64,000 nucleotides of DNA from Tupaia tana. Taxonomy: Eukaryota; Chordata; Mammalia; Scandentia; Tupaiidae. Within the stretch, counting starts at the first letter, position 1. Each line of letters starts with the position of its first letter. A model generated the notes under the pieces. That model had not been told where the DNA came from. It ran no database searches and saw only the letters and a list, made by a program, of their open reading frames with translations. The translations under genes were made by a program, and so were the position numbers. Below are positions 54,042 through 64,000 of the stretch, piece by piece. The stretch is from assembly GCA_026018925.1 (NCBI GenBank), contig JAKSZU010000020.1:44684568-44748567 (forward strand). The letters run 5' to 3'.

Positions 54042-54722
54042 AAATTACATGTCACTGATGATTTATAAAAATTTCAAAGTTTAAACCAATTACTGAAGAG
54101 AATGCAGGGATTTATTTATTCTTTCATTTATTTTTTCTTTATATTATCATAACCTTGTGTTTATTACATTGAATCACATATATCTTTACAGTGTATTACA
54201 TTTCTTTTTACAGAAGGAATACCATGCATATCAGTCAAGACAAAGACATTACTATCCACATCATCATCATTAAATAGCTTTTCACTATTTTTTGCAGATT
54301 GTTATTATTTTTTATTCTCATTATTTTTTTAAACATTCAGTCACTATATATCATTTTGCTTATAAAAAAAATTTACCCAACATGAAATATTTCTCAGGCC
54401 AGTCCAGTTGAGAATACTATACATGTTATCATCAATAGGCAATAAACCATTTCTGCGTCTCATTAATGTCATGCCTCTCTGTTTATTCTTTTGCTATCCT
54501 TCTCTATACTCTTCCCTTGTCCCACCCCATTCCACACTGTCTTCAGCACCCCTAAATATTATTACTGCTTTTATGCCCTCCAGTATTTTAATCTCTACCA
54601 TAACGTAGAGATAGTTGGTATATTTGTGGATCCAGAAAATATCTTTCTTTCATATTCTGGCTTGCTTCACTCAGCAATAAATCCTCTATATCTGACCACT
54701 TTCTATCAAATGCCAGGATCTT

Positions 54723-54761
<39 letters not shown>

Positions 54762-55557
54762 GCTGAGTAGTATTCCATTGAGTATGTTTGCCACACTTTT
54801 TCAGTCCATTCATCTGTTTGTGGATGTTTGAGTTGGTTCCATGTCTTAGTGATGATGAATAATGCTACAATAAATATTGATGTGCAAGCACTTTTCCGAC
54901 TGAGCATTCTCCTGTCCTTTGGGTAGATACCAGAAGTGGGATTGCTGGATCAAATGGAAGTTCTATTTGTGGATATTTGAGGAACCTGCATATTGTTCTC
55001 CACAGTGGCTGAACTAGTTTACACTCCCACAAACAGTACAGGAGAGTTTCCCTTTCATCATATCCCCGCCAACACTTATCCCTTTTTGTATTTTTAATCT
55101 TTGCCATTCTGAGGATTGTCACTTCACACTTGTTGCTGTCCTTTGCTGTACAGAAACTTCTTAGTCTGATATGTCTATTTTAGGGATTATTGCTGGTGCT
55201 TTAGGAGTCTTATTTAAGAAGTCCTTGCCTATCCCAGTGTCTCCAAGAGTTTCCTCAGTATTTTCCACCAGTATTTTTATAGTTTAAGGTCTTAGGTTCA
55301 GATCATTGATCCATTTTGAGTTGATTTTTGTTAATGGTGAAAGGTGGGGGTTCAGTTTCATCTCTTCTTTTAGCTTCAGCAGTCTTTCCTTCACTATTTA
55401 GGTGCTCCTGTGTTGGGTTCATAGATATTAATAAGCTTTATGTCTTCTTGCTGAATTAACCCATTTACTATTATGTAATGCCCTTTGTCTTTTCTTTCAG
55501 TTTTTGTCTTGAATCTTATTTTGTCTAAAATCAATAATGCAACTCCAGCCCTTTTTT

Positions 55558-55813
55558 TTTTTTTTTTTTTGGAGAGGTTTTTGCTATAGAGCGCGTGTGC
55601 TCGCCAGACAGACAGAGACAGAGAGACAGAAAGTGAGAAATCACCCCCCAGGAGGGATGGCCACGCTGCAATCCCTTCTCCATTCTCCTCTCAGGATCTT
55701 GGGCATGCATGCACACACACCCGGCGTGAGTTTAAGCCACCAGGTCCAGGACTCGAACTGCGGTCGACTACGTGGGAGTCCAGCGACATAGCCATTATGC
55801 TAATTGCTGGTCC
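55558..55813 (-). mobile_element. SINE type A, B-box variant 1, inside L1
   Basis: Target duplication CTCCAGCCCTTTTTT (55543-55557 and 55814-55828). GGGATGGCCACGCTGCAATC, GGACTCGAACTGCGGTCGAC. Confidence 0.93.
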
Positions 55814-55885
55814 CTCCAGCCCTTTTTTGATACCTGTTTGCATAGCATATATTTTTCCAGCCCTTTACTTTTAATCTATGTATGT

Positions 55886-56158
55886 CTTTTTTTTTTTTTT
55901 TTTTTTTTTGTAGAGGTTTTTGCTACTATAGTGCATATGTACTCACCAGAAAGACAGAGACAGAGAGACAGAAAGTGAGAAATCCCCCCCCCCCCAGGGG
56001 AGATGGCCACACCCAGTCCCTTCTCCTCTATTCTCCTCTTGGGATCTTGGGCATGCACGCAACTGGCATGAGTTTAAGCCACCGAGTCCAGGACTTGAAC
56101 CATAGTCGACTACGTGAGAGTCCAGCAATGTAGCCATTACACCATGTGCTAGTCCCAG
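55886..56158 (-). mobile_element. SINE type A, second copy in the same L1
   Basis: Flanks TCTATGTATGTCTTT and TCTAGGTATATCTTT are the duplicated target, lying in L1 endonuclease sequence. C-run at 55985-55995. Some body sequence is lost (GCACGCAACTGGCATGAG). Confidence 0.88.
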
Positions 56159-57599
56159 TCTAGGTATATCTTTATCCATAAGGTGCATTTCTTGTAGGCA
56201 ACAGATAGAGGGTTTCTAGTTTTTTATCCATTCAGCCAGTCTGTGTCTCCTAATTGGAGAATTTAACCCATTAACATTCAATGTTATTGTTGATATATCT
56301 GGACCTGTTTCTATCATTAAGTGAGCCATTTTCTTGGTGGTTTTTTGTTCTTATAACAGTCCATCTGACTTTTTAGTTTTCCTAGTATAGCATTCCCTCT
56401 TGAAGAGCTCGTCTGGAGTTGGTAAATTCTTTCAGATATTGTTTATCTGAGATTGTTTTTATCTTTTTTTTCCCATATGAAAGATAATCTTGCCAGGTAA
56501 GTATTCTTGGTTGAAATTGTTTATCATTCAATACTTTGACTATTATTACCCATTCTTTCCTTGCCTCCATTGTTCCCTACATGAGGTCTGATGTTAACCT
56601 GATGGAGTGATCTTTATAAGTAACTTGAAGTTTCCCTCTTGACAATTTTACTATCTTGTCTTTGTTTTTTTTTGCCAGTCTGACTGTGATGTGACCTGGC
56701 TATGATGTGACTTGGAGTGGATCTTCTTGAGTTAATTTTATTTGGGGTCCTATATATTTCTTGGGTCTGGATATTTGAATGCCTTTCTAGGTTTGGAAAG
56801 GTTTCTTCCAGGATTTCATGAAATAAATGCCCTTATTATTTTCTTCCTCTTCTGGGATACTAATTATCTGGCTCTTGATGGTATCCAGTATTCCTTGTAT
56901 ATTATCCTCATTTTTCTTGGTTGTTTTTTCAATCTTCTTGATACTTTTTTTCTAGGTCAGAGTTTTTGTCTTCTACATTTGAGATTCTATCTTCTGTATG
57001 ATCTAATCTACTTTTAATACTTTTGAGGGAGGTTTTAATATTCTGATTCACATTCTTCATCCCTAACCATTCCATCTGATTCATTTTTAAGGTATCTATT
57101 TCTTCTTTCAAATCATGAAAGGACTTTCTTATCTCCTGGAGCTCATTGTCTCTTTATTCTTGCATCTCAGTTAGTTTGGTCACTAAAAATATTCTGAATA
57201 GCTTATCCGACATGTCCAGGACATCCATTGTGTTATCTGTGAGTGATGTGGGATTGACATTTTCCCTTGGGGGAGAGACATGTTGGTTACTCGTGTTTCT
57301 TGTGTCTCTATGATTGTTCCTAGTCATTTGGTGGTCTATACGTTCTTTCCTAAACTATTCAAGGTAACTTTGAATGTTCAAAGGTGTGCAGGAGTAGAAA
57401 AATGGCGATCTCTCTTCTGGTCTGCCTTGCTATTGCTCAGCAGAACCCTGCACTGTTGTCCCAGGTCCTGGGTGACCCAAAGTCCTCCCTGCTTCTGAAG
57501 AGTGGTGTACCTCCAACTGATCTAATGAGCTCACCTCAGGAGCAAATAAAAGATCGTGTGATGCGCATTGCATGCCCCATGCTATTCAAAACACAGAAG

Positions 57600-57835
57600 T
57601 TCTGAGAGTCCAAAGGTCAGTAGTGGTGGAGTGAGCCACTGTCTGGCTATTAGGGCCTGCAGCCACAGACAGCCTAATGTCCGGCAATGCTACTTGAACT
57701 GGTTTCTGGGTGGGGTGGGGAGGGGTGTAAGTCGTCTTAAAGCCCCAAGACACAAACCTGAGGTCCAAAGGCAAGGGGTGGGTGGGGAGGCTGAGCCACA
57801 GGTCCTGCTTGTTAGGGTCTGCAGCCACAGGCCCA
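57600..57835 (-). repeat. L1 5' UTR related units, about 152-bp period
   Basis: GTCCAAAGG begins at 57609 and 57761, and both are followed by a GAGCCAC... and AGGGCCTGCAGCCACAG or AGGGTCTGCAGCCACAG block. A less GC-biased relative of the promoter units in the other L1 copies. Confidence 0.75.
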
Positions 57836-57837
57836 TA

Positions 57838-58270
57838 ATTTATTTATTGAGATATAAATCACAAATTGTAATTCACTCTTTCAAAGTGTACAACTCAATG
57901 GTTTTTTATATACTCAGAGTTATGCAGTCATCACTATTACTTAATTTTAGATTGTTTCATCACCCCCCCCCCCCAAAAGAAACTCTGTATCTATTAGTAG
58001 TCACTCTTGACCTTCCCTTTCTCCCAACTCCTGATTATTACTAATTCTACTCTCTGTCTCTGTGGATTTGATTATTATGGACCTTTCATATAAATGAAAT
58101 CATATAATATGTATCTTATTGTATTTGGCTTTACATACATATTATTTATATCCAGCCATCAGTTGATAGACATTTGGGTGGTTTCCATGTTTTTGACTGT
58201 TTGGAATAATTTTACCATGAACATTTAAATGTACATTTTTATGTGGAAGGGAATTATTAATTTTCTAAAG
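57838..58270 (-). mobile_element. Older L1 3' region (L1M-like), minus strand
   Basis: TTGAGATATAAATCACAAAT, GTACAACTCAATGGTTTTTT, CCAGCCATCAGTTGATAGAC and GGGTGGTTTCCATGTTTTTG are common blocks of old mammalian L1 3' ends. A 12-C run lies at 57963-57974. Confidence 0.75.
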
Positions 58271-58327
58271 ATTTTTACATACCAGGACGTTAAAGCCACA
58301 GGTCTATGTTGGGATAGTTACCCTACT

Positions 58328-58588
58328 TTTTCTTTTTTTGGAGAGGTTTTTGCTATAGGTTGCAAGTGCTCCCCAGAAAGACAGACAGAGACAGACAGAA
58401 AGTGAGAAGTCTCCTCCCAGGGGAGATGGCCACGCCACAATCCCTTCTCCTCCATTCTTCTCTTGGGATCTTGGGTACATATGCACGTGTGCCCAACGTG
58501 AGTTTAAGCCACTGGGTCCAGGACTCGAACCGCGGTCAAATACATGGAGTCCAGTGACATAGCTATTATGCTAACTGCTGGTCCCTCC
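58328..58588 (-). mobile_element. SINE type A, B-box variant 1
   Basis: GGAGAGGTTTTTGCTATAGG, GAGATGGCCACGCCACAATC, GGACTCGAACCGCGGTCAAA, ending CTAACTGCTGGTCCC. Confidence 0.9.
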
Positions 58589-59107
58589 CTAATTCTCTTT
58601 AAGAGTTGCCAAAATTCTTTTTAAAAAAAAGGTATCTCTTTTTTTTTTTAGTTTTATCAGGGTATGATTGATAAAAATTGTATATATTTAGGGTATAAAC
58701 TATAATGTTTTGGTATATGTAGACCCAATAAAATGATTACCATAATTCAGCTGTCTAACATGTTCATCACCCTACAGAGTCACCATGTTTTTTCTTTCTT
58801 TTTATCTTTTTGTGGTGAGAACAATTGAGATTGTCTCTTAGCAAATTTCAAGTATATAATACATAATTATTAATCATGCTATAAATTTTCTCTCTAGAAC
58901 TTATTTATCTTATAAATGAATATTTATACCCTTTGACCAATATCCAGCCCTTGGTAACCACCATTCTACTCTCTGTTAATGTGAATGTTGACTTTTTTTT
59001 TTTTAGATTCCACATAAACGTGAGATCATGCATTATTTAACTTATTTTACTTAACACAATACCCTCAAGGGGTATCCATGTCATTGTAAATGGCAGAATT
59101 TCCTTCC

Positions 59108-59110
59108 ATT

Positions 59111-59175
<65 letters not shown>
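59108..59175. repeat. (CT)n(CA)n compound microsatellite
   Basis: A CTCTCT tract followed by about 16 CA units within the old L1. Confidence 0.93.
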
Positions 59176-59177
<2 letters not shown>

Positions 59178-60282
59178 CACATTTTCCTTATCCATTCATC
59201 TGTTGGTGAACACTTATGTTTTTCCCCTATCTTGACTTTTGTAGAAAATGTAGCAATAAACACAGGCGTGCATATATCTCTTTGATACACTGATTTCATT
59301 TATTTTGGATATATACCCGGAAATAGGATTGCTGGATCCTATGTAGTTCTATTTTTAATTTTCTGAGAAAACCATCTGTTTCCAAAATGACTGGCAATTT
59401 TCATCACCATCAATGGTGTACAGCACTTGTTGTTATTATTTTTTTGTCTTTTCGATAATTGTGATCTTAAGAAATGTGAGGCAATATCACATTATGGTTT
59501 TGATTTCCCTGATTAACAATATTGAACATCTTTTCTCATATCTGTTGGTTATTTCAGTGTCTTCTTGTGGAAAGTGTTTATTCAGTTTCTTGCTCTTTTT
59601 ATAACCAAATTATTTAGTTTATTTATTTTTTAATGAGTGCTTTGTGTATTTTAGAACTATCATATTTACAAATATTTTCTCCCATTACCTTTTTATTTTG
59701 TTGATTTTTTTTCCTTTGCTGTACAGAAACATTTTAGCTTAATGTAGTCCCACTTGTTTGGTTTTTTTTGCACTTGCTACTTGTGATTTTGGTGTTAAAA
59801 CTAAAAAAAAAAAAAAATCGTAAAGGCCAATGTCAAAGAGCCTTCCCTCTATGTTTTCTTCTAGGAATTTTATGGTGTCAGTATTACACTAAAGTTTTAA
59901 TCTATTTTGAATGGATTTTTGTATATAATGCAAGAGAAAAAGAAATTAAGTTTCCCCAACACCATTTATTGATGAGTGTTTTCCCTCTATATTCTTGGCC
60001 TCTTTTTGGAAAATAAGTTGACTAGACATGTGTGACTTGAATTTTTGTTTTATATATCTTTTTTTTATGCCAGTACCGTATTGTTTTAATTACTACAGCT
60101 TTGTGATATATTTTGAAATCAGGAAGTGTAATGTCTTCAGCTTGGTGCTTCTTGCTCAGGATTGCTTTAGCTTTTGTTGTTTATTTGAATTTTAGGATTG
60201 TTTTTCTGTTTCTGTGAAAAATGACATTGGAAAATGATAGGGATTGTATTGTGTTTGTAGATCACTTTGGGTAGAATGAACT

Positions 60283-60487
60283 CCCCTCCCTCCCATAGGG
60301 CATGTGCTCACAAGAGAGACAGAGAGTTAGAGGAAAAGTGAGAAATCTCTCCTTCCCCCTCCCCACCAGTGAGGCAGGCCATACACACACACCTGGTGTG
60401 ATTATCAAGTTGCCAGGTCTGGAACTCAAATTGCAGTCAGCCATGTGAGACTCCACCACCTTAACCACCATACCACCCACTGGCCCC
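60283..60487 (-). mobile_element. SINE type C (older) in old L1
   Basis: CATAGGGCATGTGCTCACAA, ACACACACACCTGGTGTGAT, GGAACTCAAATTGCAGTCAG, CATACCACCCACTGGCCCC. Confidence 0.75.
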
Positions 60488-60789
60488 TAGAATGAACATT
60501 TTAACAGTATTAATACATGAGCATAGAATATCTTTTCATTTTTTTGTGCCCTCTACAGTTATTCATGTTTTGTAGCTTCCATTGAACAGATCTTTACCTC
60601 CTTAGTTGAATTTATTCCTAAGTATTTTCTTTTTAATACTAATATAAGTGGGGTTGTTTTCTTGATTTGCTTTCCAGATAGTTCATTGTTAGTATAGAAA
60701 CACAATTGACTTTTGTATGTTAATTTTGTATCCTACAACTGTACTGAATTTGTTTATTAGTTATAGCAATTTTTAAGGAGTTATTTATA

Positions 60790-60968
60790 TAATTTTATTT
60801 ATCATTGTTACTATATTTTAATTTGCTACAGGGCATGCATGTTCACTAGAGAGAAAGGGAAAGAGAGAGAGAGAAAGCTAGCAAGCAAGCTGCCAGGTCT
60901 GGGATTCAAACTGCAGTCATCAATGTGGGAGTGCAGTACCTTAACCACCATGCCACCTATTGGCCCCG
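60790..60968 (-). mobile_element. SINE type B (older) in old L1
   Basis: TTTGCTACAGGGCATGCATG, GCAAGCAAGCTGCCAGGTCT, GGATTCAAACTGCAGTCATC, CATGCCACCTATTGGCCCC. Confidence 0.78.
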
Positions 60969-61040
60969 TTATATATTTTTTGGTGGAGTCTTTAGGGTTT
61001 TTGCAAAGGTTCTTAATGTAGAAGAAAATTCATGTCTTAG

Positions 61041-61486
61041 ATGTTTTAACATCTTATTAGATCAATAGTAAAATGTGTGTCACTAGTTAGGAAGATGATG
61101 TATTAGAATCTCTTGAGATTTTCTAAGTTCAACTAAACTTCTTATGATTTCCATTGGTACTTATGCATTAATTTATCTTGATTTTGAGATGTGTTCTTTG
61201 TGAGCAGATCTAGTGATACTGGACATTTCTGCATTTATTTTAAACACACATATGTGAGTTTCTATAATTTGCCAATTTTGTGCAACAAAATCACTTAAGA
61301 CCAGTAAGATAATATGCTAATACATATTAATTATAGATATGGTTACTATTTTTATAGTTGTGATATAGGTTAGAACTTAAAGTGGATTAGAACTAAAACT
61401 ACCATATTCTGTGTTCAGCAAATAAAATTAATATAGCAACAACCTGTCCAGATATATAATTCTGGCAATTAGGGTTATTCATATTA
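61041..61486. other. Intron 7, no feature recognised
   Basis: AT-rich sequence without SINE, L1 or open-frame signal. Confidence 0.4.
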
Positions 61487-61563
61487 TTGGCTTGTCATGA
61501 AAGTCATGACACATTTTTGTATGGAAAAACAGAAAAATACATCATGACTATTTTGACAGTTTA
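61487..61563. mobile_element. Mariner-like MITE
   Basis: TTGGCTTGTCATGAAAGTCA, ATGACACATTTTTGTATGGA and ATACATCATGACTATTTTGA form a near palindrome around AAAAACAGAAAAA. Same family as 36369-36428. Confidence 0.75.
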
Positions 61564-62101
61564 ATAGAACAAGCTAGGCAGTGATTAAATGTATGAAAAT
61601 AAATAAATAAAATGTAAAATCTAAAAGAACGAGCTAAAAGAACTGAGATTGTGAAGAAAAGCCAAAGAGTCCCAGATGTCGCCAATATATGATACAGTTA
61701 TGAAAGAGGCTGAACAGGAGGACACATGTTGTTGAATGGTAGGAAGGAAATCTCAGTAGGGAGTTACTGTTAGAATATTCCAGAAAGAGGGAGGAGAGGA
61801 TCAGAGAAGGAAATTGATGCCATATAGATGTTATAAGTCAGAAATTGTGCTAGAGGCTGGCTGGAAGCAGAAGATACCTGACAGTGGTAAGACATGATTC
61901 TAGAGACAAAACAAAACCAGAAATACAAAAGGTCTGATGTGAGTTAGCACATTCACTGTATGCTCTAATTTTAAAATAAAATTCCATCTCTAAACACTTA
62001 AAAAAAAACTTAAGAGTGGAAAGAGTAGAACTTCTCATAAATGCAATTAATTTATAAGCGCTAATGTAAATAAATATTTCTGTCTGTTAACTAATAAATA
62101 G
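61564..62101. other. End of intron 7, no feature recognised
   Basis: Contains short A-rich runs and the weak acceptor of exon 8. No element identified. Confidence 0.4.
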
Positions 62102-62205
62102 CTGGATTCTTTAAAAGCCACTGTGAATAGAACTTCCAGTGATCTAGAAGCTTTGAGGAAACATATTTCCAAAATAAAGAAGGATATTCATGAAGAAACA
62201 GCAAG
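62102..62205 (+). CDS. CCDC39: CCDC39 exon 8 (residues 311-344 plus two bases of 345)
   Basis: The acceptor is AATAAATAG and the donor GTAAGA. The 34 full codons read [20 protein letters not shown] and [14 protein letters not shown], then AG completes an Arg codon with the first base of exon 9. The polypyrimidine tract before the acceptor is weak (TTTCTGTCTG, then AT-rich sequence), so the exon is identified by protein similarity and by phase agreement with its neighbours. Confidence 0.94.
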
Positions 62206-62324
62206 GTAAGAAAAAGCTATTTAAGTATATTTATGATTTTTTTACTACTTCTACAAAGTTATTAAGTACTTAAGATTATTTTTGATTAATTAATTGCAGA
62301 ATTATAGCTATTTTTTATTTTTTT

Positions 62325-62455
62325 TAATTTTAAATTTATTTATTTATATTCATTCACTGTATATCATTACAGTATACAAAATGAAATTTTTCATCTAGAA
62401 TACACTGTGTATTGGCTTAATCAAGGATATTACCTTAATAATTATTGACAATAAC
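62325..62455 (-). mobile_element. L1 3' UTR fragment (intron 8)
   Basis: TTTATTTATATTCATTCACT, ATTACAGTATACAAAATGAA and TTAATCAAGGATATTACCTT match the 3' UTR fragment at 24.96 kb. Confidence 0.72.
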
Positions 62456-62472
62456 ACGTAAGCTACTATATA

Positions 62473-62526
62473 AAAGTCATGACACATTTTTGCATAGAAA
62501 AACATAGAAAAATACGTCATGACTTT
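62473..62526. mobile_element. Palindromic mariner-like MITE
   Basis: Arms AAAGTCATGACACATTTTT and AAAAATACGTCATGACTTT are inverted repeats around GCATAGAAAAACATAG. Short and noncoding. Confidence 0.8.
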
Positions 62527-62539
62527 CCCTTTAACCTAA

Positions 62540-62715
62540 TATATGTACATCATATGTGTGTATCTCTTATATATCTTACGTATCTCTCATATCCTACATC
62601 ATATATATGTATCTCTCATACACACATATATATATATACGTATATGTGTTTATATATATACATATATGTATTCATATATACACATATGTATATATATATA
62701 ATATGTATATAAAAA
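62540..62715. repeat. AT-rich (TATATG/TATACA) microsatellite region
   Basis: Long stretch of ATATGT, ATATATAC and CTCATA-type units. The apparent open frame here is an artefact of the repeat. Confidence 0.85.
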
Positions 62716-62721
62716 TATATT

Positions 62722-62965
62722 TAAATTTGTTAGAGGGTGGAGAGAGATGGCAGAGACACAGAGAGAGGGGGAGAGTGAGAAAGCATCCCCCATGGGGGAT
62801 GGTTATACCACAATCATGTCTTCTCCATTTTTCCTCCTTTTGGGGTTTTGAGCATGCATACACAGGTGCCTAGCATGTTTTTCAAGCTACCAGGTTTGGG
62901 ACTCAAACTGCAATGTTGGCCATGTGGGATCCAGGTGCTTTAGCCACCATGCAACTGGCTGACAC
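62722..62965 (-). mobile_element. SINE type C (older)
   Basis: TTAGAGGGTGGAGAGAGATG, TTTTGAGCATGCATACACAG, GGGACTCAAACTGCAATGTT, ending CAACTGGCTGAC. Confidence 0.75.
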
Positions 62966-63009
62966 AACTGCTATATTTTTAAACATTAAAAAAAAAAAAA
63001 AAAATCTGG

Positions 63010-63250
63010 GGTCCAGCTGTTGGCAAAATGGCTATGTCACTGGACTCCCATGTAGTCGACCACAGTTCGAGTCCTGGACCTGGTGGCTGGTCGCATGTGA
63101 GTACGTGCCCAAGATCCTGAGAGGAGAATAGAGAAGGGATTGTGGCGTGGCCATCCTCCCTGGGGGATGATTTCTCAGTTTCTGTCTCTCTGTATCTCTT
63201 TGTCTTTTTGGTGAGTGCACGCGCCCTATAGCAAAAACCTCTCCAAAAAA
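63010..63250 (+). mobile_element. SINE type A
   Basis: GGGGTCCAGCTGTTGGCAAA head, CAGTTCGAGTCCTGGACCTG at the B box, GCCCAAGATCCTGAGAGGAG, CGCCCTATAGCAAAAACCTC end. Confidence 0.88.
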
Positions 63251-63412
63251 AAAATATATACATATATTTTTTTATGTCCTATTAAGTATATAGAGGTAAT
63301 AAAAAGCAACAGAAACATTCAAGTTATGTAAATCTTAGGATAAACTATTCCTTGTTTGCATTAAATGTAATTTAGTCAGAATTTCTATCATTTTCTCATA
63401 AACCCTCTTTAG

Positions 63413-63545
63413 GTTACACAAAATGAAAAATCATAATGAGGTCATAAAAAAAGATTTAAAGCAGATAACTGAAAAAACCATGTCAGTAGAAGAGAAAGCT
63501 ACCAATCTGGAAGATAGGCTAAAGGAGGAGGAAAAAAGTGTAAAG
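63413..63545 (+). CDS. CCDC39: CCDC39 exon 9 (residues 345-389, last exon in window)
   Basis: Acceptor CCTCTTTAG and donor GTAAAG. One base completes the split Arg codon, then 44 codons follow ([20 protein letters not shown] through [23 protein letters not shown]). The [13 protein letters not shown] block is shared with human CCDC39 from memory. The rest of the coding sequence, more than half of the protein, lies outside the window. Confidence 0.94.
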
Positions 63546-63679
63546 GTAAAGTGTAGTTTTAGTTTTTAAAATAATATAGCAAATTTACCTGAAGTATATT
63601 AATTAGACTCTTGGGATCAGATGACTAGGAGGTTTTGTATGAGGCTCTGCTTTTTAGTATGATCACAGTTATAATCTTT

Positions 63680-63722
63680 TGGGTCATCTGGAAAGTCATG
63701 ACACATTTTTGCATAGAAAAAC
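63680..63722. mobile_element. Mariner-like MITE, left half, cut by a SINE
   Basis: TTGGGTCATCTGGAAAGTCA and ATGACACATTTTTGCATAGA give the left arm and loop. The right arm is missing because a SINE begins immediately after AAAAACA. Confidence 0.75.
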
Positions 63723-63995
63723 AGAGGGAGCAGCAGTTAGAGTAATGGCTATGTTGCTGGACTCCCATGTAGTGGACCGCGATTCGCGTCCCGGACCTGG
63801 TGGCTTAAAACTCACGCCGGGCATGTGTGTGTGTGTGCCCAAGATCCCGAGAAGAGAACGGAGGAGAAGGGATTGTGGCGTGGCCATGCCCCTGGGGGGG
63901 TGATTTCTCGTTTTCTGTCTCTCTGTCTTTCTCTGTCTGTCTGGCGAGTGCACACGCTCTATAGCAAAAAAAAAAAAAAAACCTCTCCAAAAAAA
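63723..63995 (+). mobile_element. SINE type A inserted in a MITE
   Basis: GGGAGCAGCAGTTAGAGTAA head, GATTCGCGTCCCGGACCTGG at the B box, GCCCAAGATCCCGAGAAGAG, A-rich end at the window edge. Confidence 0.9.
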
Positions 63996-64000
63996 AAAGA

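Larger units (their letters stand above)
54320..57840 (-). mobile_element. L1 with ORF2 mostly deleted, minus strand (intron 7)
   Basis: 3' UTR from about 54320, ORF2 C-terminus to about 55360 (KCWRGYDERETLLYCLWECK at 55122-54865), then a jump to the endonuclease region, two type-A SINEs, the ORF2 start (about 56160-56300), ORF1 (to about 57180) and a 5' UTR with two related units near 57609 and 57762. The RT part is absent. A 36-base T run lies at about 54723-54758. Confidence 0.82.
58640..61040 (-). mobile_element. Older L1 (L1M-like), minus strand, with two SINE insertions
   Basis: TTTTATCAGGGTATGATTGA, GTATATGTAGACCCAATAAA and GTAACCACCATTCTACTCTC at the 3' UTR side; then ORF2-like antisense sequence (TATACCCGGAAATAGGATTG, TTACTACAGCTTTGTGATAT) to about 61040. 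Diverged and without long frames. Interrupted at 60283-60487 and 60790-60968. Confidence 0.8.
18922..64000 (+). other. CCDC39: CCDC39 gene locus, 5' part (nine coding exons, cut by right window edge)
   Basis: Nine exons join in phase to encode 389 residues starting [19 protein letters not shown] recognise this as the N-terminal part of CCDC39 by close agreement with the human protein as I remember it. Every intron begins GT and ends AG. Exons 1-7 are whole codons long (90, 120, 147, 159, 93, 129 and 192 nt); exon 8 (104 nt) ends in phase 2 and exon 9 (133 nt) supplies the missing base. CCDC39 and CCDC40 form the molecular ruler that sets the 96-nm axonemal repeat and docks inner dynein arms and the nexin-dynein regulatory complex; loss causes primary ciliary dyskinesia in people. 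No frame break is visible. The introns are repeat-rich, especially intron 6 (37948-53005). The remaining exons lie beyond 64000. Confidence 0.95.

Noticed and set aside
57568-58044. 158-codon open frame on the + strand
   Set aside because: It spans the antisense side of an L1 5' UTR and an old L1 3' region; composition is that of the repeats and no domain is visible.
62479-62873. Tyr/Ile-rich open frames
   Set aside because: Direct translation of the TATATG/TATACA microsatellite and a SINE; not a gene.
1-64000. CRISPR array, prophage, toxin-antitoxin or other bacterial system
   Set aside because: Regularly spaced unique spacers are absent, genes are intron-split and repeats are mammalian retroelements.

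Overview
This is nuclear DNA of a placental mammal. The evidence is: GT-AG introns around short coding exons; a dense load of L1 (LINE-1) elements; several families of tRNA-derived SINEs; MaLR/MLT1-type LTRs; MIR-like, mariner-like and Tigger-like remnants; and a GC-rich promoter. The most abundant SINE does not match the primate Alu, rodent B1/B2, carnivore, ruminant, equine, rabbit, bat, afrotherian, armadillo or colugo SINEs that I can recall, so I leave the order of mammal open.

The only protein-coding host gene I can support is CCDC39, on the + strand. It encodes the coiled-coil protein that works with CCDC40 as the 96-nm ruler of motile cilia and flagella. The window holds its promoter (about 18.5-18.92 kb) and its first nine coding exons: 18922-19011, 23754-23873, 33936-34082, 35474-35632, 37634-37726, 37819-37947, 53006-53197, 62102-62205 and 63413-63545. 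Together they encode residues 1-389 with every splice phase consistent. The known human protein is about 940 residues, so the rest lies beyond the right edge. No exon is broken.

Layout. 1-14.7 kb is an intergenic repeat field: an L1 cut by the left edge, stacked SINEs, an unclassified stretch, an MLT1-like LTR, and a near full-length minus-strand L1 (8623-14676, 12-bp target duplication). 14.7-18.5 kb is AT-rich DNA plus a SINE cluster. 18.5-19.0 kb is the promoter and exon 1. Intron 1 carries a 5'-truncated L1, three SINEs, an MLT1-like LTR and a MIR. Intron 2 holds a full-length + strand L1 (27397-33244) inserted, with a perfect 15-bp target duplication, into an older minus-strand L1. Introns 3-5 hold SINEs, a mariner MITE, a Tigger-like element and an (AT)n tract. 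The 15-kb intron 6 is mostly L1, including a 6.6-kb + strand copy (46055-52650) that itself contains rearranged L1 pieces. Intron 7 holds one rearranged minus L1 and older L1 material. Intron 8 has a MITE and SINEs.

All L1 reading frames seen are broken by stops, frameshifts, insertions or deletions. The features most worth following are the unfamiliar SINE family with two promoter-box variants, SINE insertions stacked on one target sequence, tandem 130-150-bp units in L1 5' UTRs, minus-strand L1s that keep ORF1 but have lost much of ORF2, and palindromic mariner MITEs. I saw no CRISPR array, no bacterial-type system and no convincing novel protein-coding gene.
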